Of a stretch of DNA of 64,000 bases, positions 51,303 through 61,300 are shown piece after piece (within the stretch, counting starts at the first letter, position 1; each line of letters starts with the position of its first letter). This stretch comes from Fratercula arctica (lineage: Eukaryota; Chordata; Aves; Charadriiformes; Alcidae): positions 8,112,927 to 8,176,926 of the forward strand of contig CANTUZ010000004.1 of assembly GCA_947846985.1 (NCBI GenBank), given 5' to 3'. Position numbers and translations under genes: made by a program. Under the pieces are notes generated by a model. That model saw only the letters and a list, made by a program, of their open reading frames with translations, was not told the origin of the DNA and searched no databases.

Positions 51303-54300
51303 TGGCTTAGCCTACTTTAAACACTTCGATGCATGAAAGACACACTGGGTATGATAAGACCAAAAAACTCCAGTGTTTGAAGTTTTTGTGGGTAAAGAAT
51401 TTTTAAAAAAAACCACAGTGTGCAAGTCAAAACAATGGATATGGATACTGCATCTGTAGATTATAAACTTTAGAAGGAGTTAAAAAATTTTCAGTTCAGA
51501 AATATTCTTCTGGATTTTATAGGAAAACAAAGTATTTGAGGGAGTTTGAGGGGAAAAAAAAAAATGAATCTTTTTTTGAAAACCATCTCTTGAAAAATTA
51601 GAAACATTGACAGACCTGGGTTTTTTCTGTTAAAGGCCTTTCAAAAGCAGAATGCTCTGAGTCAATACCTGTGATCCACCTCCGAAAAAAAGAAGGAAGC
51701 ATGTCAGAGCATTTCAGCAGCAAACCACCAGCCTGATACCACACAGACTGAGTTCCACCATTTAAATATCATAGAAAATTACCAGAAACGAAACTATGCA
51801 TTGTAACAGCCATGTAAGTCTACCTTCTTGAGGAAGGATTTACAGAGCTCTATCATTCAAGATCTGTTTGCAAGCCTGATTTTGAAGGCTCACATCATCT
51901 GTTCGTTCACCTCATGTACTCAAACGAGAAGATGGTATTTGTTACTGTTATGTACCAAGAAAACAAGAAAAAAGAACAATATTCCCTGTCGGTAATAGAA
52001 GTTCAGAGAACGAGTATTCTGCCTGGCAGCCCACCTTCTTTACAGAGTTTTTCTATATGTATGTATATAAAAATACATAAATATGAAATATGTATAGGTT
52101 TCTATAAAGGGTGAATAACTGAAGATTCAAATTGCATTGCAGATGAAATCCCCAAAGTTACTCTGTTTAGTCACATACATCTCCAGTGATTTGTTCTAGA
52201 AATCAGGCTTTCCAGCACCACCTCATACAGGTGATATTTTTAGTACTTCCTGGTTTCAGTTAGGAGAGAAATCACAAAAAGACAGCTTCTCTTCCGCGTT
52301 TTTTCTATCTGTTCCTACTGCCATCATACCTCAGAGGGAAACTCCAGCAGAGAAACAAAGCACAGCAGGATAATAAACATCTGGACCATAAATAAGGGTG
52401 AGTTACCTCTTCCATTCAGATGAGTATTTAGGTAAATGTTACCTTAGTTGGAAGTGATCAGCTTGCCTCTAATCTAAATGCAAAAACCTTGCCCAGTGAA
52501 CTGTTATTGCAAACATGAAATGGAAAGCATCAGCTACGTCAGCTGAAAATAATCTCTTTCTAATGGGATAGAGCTGAGTAAAGACAGAGTCACTACTTCT
52601 ACTTAAAAATAATAAGTGGAATGACACAATCTCTGGCATTCACCAGAAAAAAGCAACCCACATTTTGCTAAGTTAATTAAATGTTTTTACCACGCTATGG
52701 ATCGCTTATTGTTTGGCATAGTCAGACACTATGCCAAGCAAGCATCATCATAAGCTATCCCTCTCCTCTCTAATTTGTTTCAACAAAGACTACAGTATCC
52801 TCCCTTTTATTTTTTAATTAGCATTCTGAAAGCATGTGCACGCTGCTGTGTCCTTCCTTGGAAGAAAGCTGGGAAGCGCATGGCAGCAGCCGCTGCTTCT
52901 GCCCCTTTTCCGTGGCTGGCCGCTGGCTTGGCCACCACGGCAGATTGGGCCAAAAGGAGAGTTTCGTCTCATATCCACACACTACACAGTGCATCTCTCT
53001 CAGACATTTCCCACATTGCTTCTGGACAGTCACGGAGCCAGCAAGTTCTCAACAAACGAGTTTTTATGATAAACAAAATGTCACTGCTTTAAAGCCAAAT
53101 AGAACAGTTTTAATTTGATGAAGTGTTCGCTTGACAACTCACAAAATTTTCACGCCAATGTATCTTTCCCTTTCAGAACTTAGTCTGATCATTTAAAAAA
53201 ATTCTGCAAATGTACCTCAAATTTTACCATAGTCACTCTGAATTATTCTCCAGTAATTCAGAATGCAAAGCAGCATTTTCAGTGATTTGTGCCATTCTGA
53301 TAACTTGGAATAGTCAGGAACTGAGCTCATGGCTGCTTTGCATTCCCAAAGTGACACAAAACAAATGGATTGCACTAGAGAATTCATCCTTTCCTAAGTT
53401 CTCCTCTCCCTTCTTTCACCAATGTTACATCAAATAACTACTGCATAAAAAAAAACAAACCCAAAACTTTTACTGAAGAAATAAGAAACTCACACACAAC
53501 AGTTGCAATATTGCTTCATTGTAAAATTTTCATACTCGTTTTTTCTTTCTTCAGAAGCCCTGTCCGATGATCCATAAGAAATTCATCCAGCCATGAAAAC
53601 GTGCTTAGTGCATGAAAACTGCGGTGCATCTTTCCAGGCATACACCCTGCACACGCACACACGTGTCAGCCATCAGGTGCGCAGGCATAAGGCAGACTGA
53701 GGGGCTGGCAGGACACTCCCTTTAGGTGCAAAAACCAAACTCATCGTGAAAAGGGGAGGTTGTAGTTTGTTGCACAGACCGCCCACAACAAGCAGAGGAA
53801 AACAATGTGATTCAGCCAAAACCAACAAACGTGCTGCTCCCCGGTCCTCTGGGGCAGAGTGATTTGCCCAGAGCATCCCCTAAATCAGAGCTGTCAGAAC
53901 TGGCAACGAAACTGCCCCCGAGTCCTATCCTAGCCATGAGCACGCGTTATAGAGCTGCGTGTGGAGCACTTTCTTCGGGGGACACACGTGCGTACAGGTT
54001 CCTTGTAGGACCAGAGAGAAAAGTGCACTATCTGATGTATACATCTACTTACACAGAAGCTCAGCAAAGAGGGTAGAGCTCAGAGTCCTTGGAGAGAAAA
54101 TGGGAGTAACAGTTTCCTGAGGACCGCTAAGCCAACAGACTATTAAATGTAGCGTCTAACATTGTTCTGTTCTTCCACTCTTGCAGCTACCACATGTGAT
54201 GGACAGAATCCAAGTTAAACACTCTCACCAGAGCATGCTCCAAGACAGACGACTGGGCCTCAGGCTTCGCCAATACAATGCAGTTCTATCCTCTATTTAT

Positions 54301-54705
54301 TTTTGTAGTTCAAAGACCTGGCAGTAGCCCATTTGATGCCTGCCATAAGGACCAGTGCACTCCTGATTACTGCCATGAGATTTCCAAGCCCACAGACGGC
54401 ATGTATTCCAGCGTATGCCAGTCACCAAGACAGACTACGTACAAATAGCAGCAGGATTCTCTGAAAGAAAGAAAGAAACCAGCTCCCATTTCCACTTTGA
54501 ACCCCCCCGTGATAGGCTGCCAACTTGAGGACCTTGCTTTAATCACAGCAACCACATGAAAGAGTTTATTCTGTTTATCTTGGTTCATTTAGGAAACCAA
54601 TGATAAGTCTGCCATGAAAAAATTCCATCTTCTCCTGGAAGCTGGCATACTTGTCCCAAGATATGGGCTTTGATTTCATTTTAAGTGCAGTTATTTACAG
54701 TCATA
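49672..54705. other. Non-coding stretch, no gene seen
   Basis: Unique sequence with one A30 run (51271-51300). A GC-richer patch at 52840-53040 is open in four overlapping frames on both strands, which argues for base composition rather than coding. Confidence 0.65.
51271..51300. repeat. A30 homopolymer
   Basis: Thirty consecutive A, the longest A-run in the window. Sequence just upstream does not resemble a known retrogene or LINE 3' end and no target-site duplication brackets it. Confidence 0.95.
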
Positions 54706-54944
54706 TCACAGAGCACATGAGTTTTCTCGTTCTACCAGATGACTTCTTTTCCCTAATAAGTAAGCTGTGAGTACTTCAAAATTCCTCTCAAGTACAATGG
54801 CATCTCTGAGCGGAAGCGATGGGAAAAGAGCAGCAGACCCTCCTAAAGCCACAGCAAGAGGTGCTGGAAGAAGAACTGTGGCCCACACGTAGGAGGGGAC
54901 AAGGTGTGTGATGCGATTAACCTTTCTTTCTGCCACTAGGCTTT
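54706..54944 (-). other. Candidate last exon with open frame (unverified)
   Basis: On the minus strand ACTTGTCCTATTTGCTTCAG precedes 54944 and is a strong 3' splice-site pattern. The frame continues about 78 codons to TGA at 54706-54708. The peptide has an Ala/Leu/Val-rich central stretch that could span a membrane and a charged Arg/Glu-rich end. No canonical AATAAA was noticed just beyond the stop. No family recognised. Confidence 0.13.
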
Positions 54945-55639
54945 CTGAAGCAAATAGGACAAGTGTAATATTAAATAGAGATATGAGACTGGCACCCAAC
55001 TACTGAATGCGAAGATGGAGTATGACTTTGCCATAGAACAGCAATAACAGGGAAAAAAACCAGATTCAGACTAATCACAGATAAAATCATATAACCCCCT
55101 TCTCCATGAGCTAGACGAGTCCTTTTTTGGCTGTGGAGTATTGTGGGTAACCAAACAGGTACTCTTGTACCTGTAAATCAGAACAACATATACACTTTTT
55201 AACTTTGCTACCGTCTGTAGACACTGGCTGCCCCCAGTGTGGCATAGGCAGATTCTCTAGTGCTGTTGCATTAGGTTTCTGGGCTCACTAGGTACCTCAT
55301 AGGGTTTAAGTGTCAATGAATGCAATTTTCTCTCCACTAATAAGAAGTTTTAGAAGGTGTGGAATGGCCAACACGTTCTTTTGAACTCAACGGATGGAAG
55401 GTAGTGGCTGTTATGGGCGTATGCACTAAAGGACTTTGGAAGCAGATGGTAGCAGTCTGCTGTCACCGAGTGAAAGACATTTATGGACATATTTGATTCC
55501 TGGAAGCTCCATGAAGCCTCAACTTCCAGCAAAGACATAAATGGGAACGGAGAGGAAAACTCTTCTCTCATTTGCAGAAAGATGCGTAATTTTCAAATTC
55601 TGACGGATCATTATCTTCAGCACAGCCATTTCTCCTCTT

Positions 55640-55669
55640 GTAAATGTAGGTGATATTACCTACATTTAC
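55640..55669. repeat. Perfect inverted repeat, 12-bp arms, 6-nt loop
   Basis: GTAAATGTAGGT (55640-55651), loop GATATT, ACCTACATTTAC (55658-55669). The 5' splice-site-like GTAATATC of the minus-strand exon candidate at 55660-55832 begins inside it, so a transcript would have its donor buried in a hairpin. Confidence 0.95.
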
Positions 55670-55832
55670 TTCTGACTTCTCAGCCCTTGGCACCCATAAT
55701 TCATTTTTCCCGTTTAAAAAATTGCTGAGGTCTCTATGCTGATATCTCAGCAAGCACAATATTTCATCTCGAACTGCATCCTGTTTAGTCTGGATTTGTT
55801 CGTGTCCACAAGCAGCAGATTTGAAATACCGC
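55660..55832 (-). other. Candidate internal exon with splice-like ends (unverified)
   Basis: On the minus strand TTACTGATTATTCTGCAAG precedes 55832 and GTAATATCACC follows 55660 (exon ends AATGTAG). The 173 bases are open in one frame, entering with one leftover base and leaving with one base of a Gly codon. That frame is part of the longest minus-strand frame in the window (55568-55960). The peptide is hydrophilic, with Gln/Lys/Arg/Asp/Glu in a helix-like pattern and no membrane segment. By hand count third codon positions are only about 40 percent G or C, like the background, which weakens a coding claim. No domain recognised. Confidence 0.18.
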
Positions 55833-56421
55833 CTTGCAGAATAATCAGTAATAAACACACAGAAGTGACAGGCAATAATTTCATAGTTTTCATGGGAGAT
55901 AACATAAGATATTTTGCAAAACTTTGCCATTTCGTGTGATTGTGCCAATTTACCTCTCACAGTAAGACAGAGTTATTCGTATCGTGAGATATTAGGAGAT
56001 GCTACTATAAATCTTGCAGTATCTTGCAAATGTGCAATTACTCTTCACAAGTGCCCAGATGGGGATTATATCTCATTATATCAAGTGCTACGCAAAAAAC
56101 AAATGTCTGGCCGTAATTAATGGGGTTGGAAACTTCAAGAAGAACAGATCTGCTGATGAAAAAAACACAAACGGTCAGAGCTTCGGCTTGAATAACAACT
56201 CAAATGACTGGATGTTTATGTTAACCTTGTCCAAAGTATGTAATCGTCCTGAGAATGCAAAACTGTACAGAATCACATGAGCGACCTTCCTTGCAAGCTT
56301 TCCACTGTGTCCTTTGTCTGTGTGTCCATGCATTAGAAATATGTCCAAAACTTTTCCTTTCTCATGCTACAGTAGCATTTAGATATCTGACCTTTTTTAG
56401 AAACAGAAATAACAGATCCTG

Positions 56422-56439
56422 AAAAAAAAAAAAAAAAAA
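56422..56439. repeat. A18 homopolymer
   Basis: Eighteen A, simple repeat. Confidence 0.95.
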
Positions 56440-57770
56440 GAAAACCAGTTTTATACAACATCAAGGTTAGAAAAAGGTCCATTTTGGTGGAAGCTTAAAC
56501 GAGTTCCTATTTTATGTGTGAACTGATTCACTTGAACACCTAGACCCTTTGTTTGCTCACACAGATGTAACATGGCGTTGCCAAATTCCCAATTACAAGT
56601 CCTAACCACATTTTCCAACACAAAGCATTCCCATTCCCCCACCTGGAACCTTAAAACACGTCACTGAACATGTTCCTTTCACGTACCACTGCAGAATTCT
56701 GCAAATAGACATCATCCCTGGATTATTCTGCTCAAGAACTCATTGTGGCCAACCCACACACTTTGCAGTATTTCAATTATATTTGCCCCAATAACAGATT
56801 TCCCCAAAGAACCATCTTTGGATGATCTCAGGTGCATGCCGGAGACAGCCAATTATACAGGCTCAGGTTTTTCCCTGAAGTTTTCTGTAACATTATTACC
56901 TGAAGAGGCTCAGCTGAGTGTGCATTCTGATATGCTTTTATTAAAATTGACTTTTAATATTAGTCATGAACAGATCTTCATACTTCCAAACATTTTTTCC
57001 CTTAGTGCCAACATAGTCAAAGAAAATTGCACCCGAATAAAGTTATCCTCATTGTCTAATAAACATTTTGATTAAACACACCAAGTGTTGATCCATCTCT
57101 AAAATATTTTTAAATACTTTGAGATGCAAGTTTTCAGTTTTCTCTAAAAATTACATATTATATCTATTCCAAAGGAAGCATGGGACAGGTCAGATCAGAT
57201 TTTTAAGGCATAAAGTGAAAACAGCTGAAATTTTTCATTCAAGAAAAATGACCTTTTATGAAAAGAAGGCTTCAAATTTACGATTCTAGCAATTTTTTTC
57301 TCTCATTCTCAGAAGCATTGAGAAGCAAAAGTGAAAGCAATTCCTTTTCCTTTCTATTGGAAAAGGAGGCAAAAAGCAGAGGTGGGTAAATTCCACTTAC
57401 CTACCTTTAATTCCAGCCTCAGCAGTGTCTTTCGTCAGTCAGAACAAATGTCAGGATTGAACACATTAACTGAGTTCCTTTTCTGAATCCTTGCAACCCT
57501 TAGTAATGGGTAAGCCATAAAGCATGAAAGTGCACATTCATTTTGAGTTCAGTTTGTAGAACAAGCAACCAGGAAAGGCCCCGCTCTGCCTCCCTTTCCC
57601 TCCAGCTCCCAAAACCTGTCTTGAAAATGTTTAATGACCCTAACCCTGCAAAACTGCTGAGCAAATGGATGCCGCTTCTTAAACAGACTGTCATAAGCAC
57701 ATGATGAACAAGGGAAGCTGTAAAGGTTATTTTTAGATGGATGGCACCGGTTTCAGAGAAAACTTCTTTC

Positions 57771-57798
57771 AAAAAAAAAAAAAAGAAAAAAAAAAAAA
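57771..57798. repeat. A14-G-A13 tract
   Basis: Two A-runs separated by a single G. Simple repeat. Confidence 0.9.
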
Positions 57799-58152
57799 GG
57801 CTTTTGGATTAGCCTTATGTGCAGCTACATCAATTTACCTCAGCTTTCCCTACAATAAAAAAAATGAGTAAGGGATGTCCAGCATCACTCCTGGGCTTTC
57901 TGCTAGAAGAGGAGGAAATGTCCTGCAGGCTCCATGGACCAGCAGCTGCCACTTAGCAATGACTTGGCTGACTGTGGGAAACTGCAGCCCACACATTTAT
58001 TCTCCTGACTTGCCAGTTTGCTCTTCTGACTTGTCCTTGCAGTTTCTTCCATCCAGTCTGTATATAATCAACTTCTCTCTCTAAATAGTACTTAGGATGT
58101 GAACCTCAGGTTTTCTTCTTGATAGAATTCATGCTTACTTAGTGCCACTCAC

Positions 58153-58347
58153 TGTAGAATCACAGAATGATTTGGGTTGGAAGGGACCTTTAAGACCATC
58201 TAGTTCCAACCCCCTGCCATGGGCAGGGACACCTCCCACTAGACCAGGCTGCTCAAAGCCCCATCCAGCCTGGCCTTGAACACCTCCAGGGATGGGGCAT
58301 CCACAGCTTCTCTGGGCAATCTGGGCCAGTGTCTCGGTGCCTTTAAT
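58153..58347 (-). mobile_element. CR1 LINE, 5'-truncated 3' end
   Basis: This is a fragment of a chicken-repeat-1 (CR1) non-LTR retrotransposon, inserted so that its 3' end lies at the low coordinate. Read on the minus strand it ends in CATTCTGTGATTCTA, the CR1 tail motif. Just inside come the characteristic GGTCCCTTCCAACCCAAATC and, further in, blocks matching TGGAGGTGTTCAAGGCCAGG and CCTGCCCATGGCAGGGGG. About 195 bases remain of an element of roughly 4.5 kb, so only the 3' untranslated end is present, with no reverse transcriptase or endonuclease. CR1 copies usually lack target-site duplications and none is visible here. Similarity to the family pattern is high, so the copy is probably fairly young for CR1. 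The minus-strand open frame at 58135-58374 is a by-product of this repeat and not a gene. Confidence 0.95.
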
Positions 58348-61300
58348 TGTGTAGTTGTTATTTCTATCTAACACGATGCTCTTCCTAGAGAATTAAAATG
58401 CTTGCAGTAAATTAGCCCTAATAGTTGCCCTTGAAAGATTACTGGTTTTTTACATTTGGAAATACCAATTCTGACAAGATATGCTAACACTTAATTTATA
58501 CTTGAACCGTTTAGTAAGTGAGTTGACTTTGATTGCCTTAACACTTAAAACACAAACAACCTCAAAACAAACCCTAACAAAACCCATATACCAAACAATG
58601 CGAAGAAGTATGCTGAAATATTGCTGCATTTTTGGACTCTCTTAGTCTCTTTTTTGATCTGTGCAACTCTGACCAGGATAAGAGGCATTTTGTGCTATGT
58701 ATTAGCAGTCTGTCCAGGAGAATCTCCCTGCAGCTGGGAGAATACAACAGCGAACACTTACCAAGAAACACACAATACTGAAACGCTGCTCTGAATTTTT
58801 CACGGGCAGGGAGTTAACAAGGCAGAGCTCTGCCTACAGATTAAGTAAGAAAGTATTACCTGGATCTAATGATATGCTCTTGCTTTCACTAAAATAGTAT
58901 AATGCAAACCAGAATAAAACTCTGGCTGCATATCCATAAAATATAATTTTTTCCACCAGAAACTAGAATAGTTTAATGTGTTGATTTTTACATCCTGCTA
59001 CAGTCTTTTAATAAAATCAGCCTGGAGTTTGGAGGGTTCAACTATTGTATTTAAAAGGCATTAGGCTCCAGATCGTAAATTTGACCATTTCTCCCTCTCT
59101 CCAGACCTTAACAACAGTATTACAACAGAAAGAAGAGAACCAAACCGTGCTTGTTAACACACTTACATAATTTTCAACCTAAAAAAATTGTAGTTTTATA
59201 TATTCTAGTAATTTTTCTAACAAAGCCAGCAGAATATACTTCTAGCAGTTGACTGAGGCTTCTAATGCAACCAAGCATTTAAATACACACTTAATTTTAA
59301 TCTTCCAAGATGACACCTTGACATCAGCTGAAATACCCAAGAGCAGAACTGGGTAGAAATACTAATACTCCATGCCTTAAAGAAAAAAAAAAAATCTTCT
59401 AAGGAATTAGTCCCAAATCTGTACCCCCAGAAACCCCTAACAATATTTATTTTTTTTTCATAGAAATTAGAAACAAACAGAAAGTTCTGGCCTCCTGAAT
59501 ACGTGCCAGGAAAGCTCCTGTCATCTGCCAGAAAGTGAACTTACAACAGGGAAAAAGGTGGCTTCAATAAACCCAAGAAGGGAGCAATAAAAGCAACAAA
59601 ATTATTATGAACAGCCTGGTAGGTAGTAATTACAGCCATAAAACCGTTGCTGTTTACTCACTTGTTTTTTTTAATAGCTATCACGGCAAAAGAAATGGGA
59701 AAAGGATGATGAGATGGTTTTGAGAAGTTTTAATCGTTTGAGAAACTCATTGCATTCAAGAGAACTGTTAAGAATGGAAGCACGAAAGGACTCAGTGGGA
59801 AATTTGATAAATGGGCAATCTGCTCTGTTTTTTAAGGAAACCTGATAAAGACAACTTTATGTGCTGGGGGTGGGGGGGGGGGGGAAGTCGTTATAATTTT
59901 TTCTGAGTGATGAATTTTGAAATGCTTCTTGAATGAATAAAAACATCAGTAACTATGGGAAAGTTACGTAACTGAACTCAGTATTTGTATTAACACTTCA
60001 GACACGTCATTGTTAACTCATGATAATCACTCTGCTGTAAGTAGCTTCACTGGGTCAGGGTAGAGAGTGTATCTTAAAATTTATGATGGAAAGATAACCA
60101 TAAATTTTGTTTGATCCTGTGTCACAGAAACTATAAGACTGAAGATCAGAATTATAAATGTAAGTTTTGAAATCCAAACAAGGTCAAGGAGTACAAAGTG
60201 AAAAATTATTCTCTAACTCATGAAAACTCAAACTTAGAAAATCAAAAAACTCCTTTGAACATCTGAATAAATTCAATATTTCTAATTACTTCATAACAAC
60301 GTGAAAGGCACAGACTTCCTGGGAATTTCATGCTCAAACTAGCTCTGATATTGCATAGAAGGTTGTCAAAATTAAAAGTTCTTCATAGGATACAAACTGG
60401 GACAGTTTACATCAAAACAATTAAAACACATCATTTGGTCACAGAAGCTACAAGAACATAAACGTAAAGAGCCTTTCATGCAATGAATTGCTCCGTGAGC
60501 CTTGAGAAATAATGATTCAGTTGCACAAGGGCCACCATAAGCTCCCCAACCCAGTAAAGACCTGTGACCAAGTGCAGCTGCAAAAGCACCTTGTACAGTC
60601 ACTATGTTTTTCTGTCTTTCAAGGCAGAAGTGCCCAAGGACTTCAAGGCTTCTGTTTTGCGTTCCTCCTTAGCTTGCCATAACTGAGATAATGACTTAGA
60701 AGGAAAGAACATATTTTGTTGTTTCATGAAGCCAGTGTAAAGGGCTGCTCTTGTGGTGTTGCCCAGAGGTGCTGGGAAAGAGAAGGATTAACATTTTCTA
60801 AAGGAAGGTAAAGTAGTATGTGAAAATAGCATACATTTGTAATGCTTGTGGTTGAAAAAGTAAATGAAGTTTCAAGGTTTAAAAAAAAATAAAAAGGAAA
60901 AATCTATACCTAACTATCTGATTAGATACAAATGACTCCATCCATTCTTCCTGTCCTAATGTCACTTTAGAGTTTAATGTCATGACAGAAGACTTATTTA
61001 ATGTAACAGCCATATCCATAGCCACGAGCTTTCCACACCATAGTAGAAGGCTGGGCTGGGCTTGAATGCTTTGCTAGTGGGAGTAGAGACCAAGAGGAGA
61101 TCAAGGAATACCATACCTTCAAAGTCTATGGTGAAGACTTCTTTTAGTATTTTTCGTATATTTTTGTTCATCACTAGCTAGATACCGAAAACAGAAACTA
61201 TTCCTAATTAGTTTGACAAGGAATTAGTCTAGAAACCAAAGCCAGCCTAGATCACTAATGACATTAATATCCAATAACTAGGTCACATTATCCACAATTA

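Larger units (their letters stand above)
55833..58152. other. Non-coding stretch before the CR1 copy
   Basis: AT-rich sequence with A18 (56422-56439) and an A-rich tract (57771-57798). Open frames such as 56743-57075 have no splice or start context that I trust. Confidence 0.65.

Noticed and set aside
52818..53033. Minus-strand frame with a Cys-x2-Cys, five residues, Cys-x2-Cys pattern resembling a zinc-binding knuckle
   Set aside because: The same patch is open in three plus-strand frames, and spacing and surrounding residues match no family I know.
57636..57650. ACCCTAACCCTG telomere-like words
   Set aside because: Fewer than two full TTAGGG-type units, too short for an interstitial telomeric repeat.
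58135..58374. 79-codon minus-strand open frame
   Set aside because: It is a by-product of the CR1 3' end, which is untranslated in the element.
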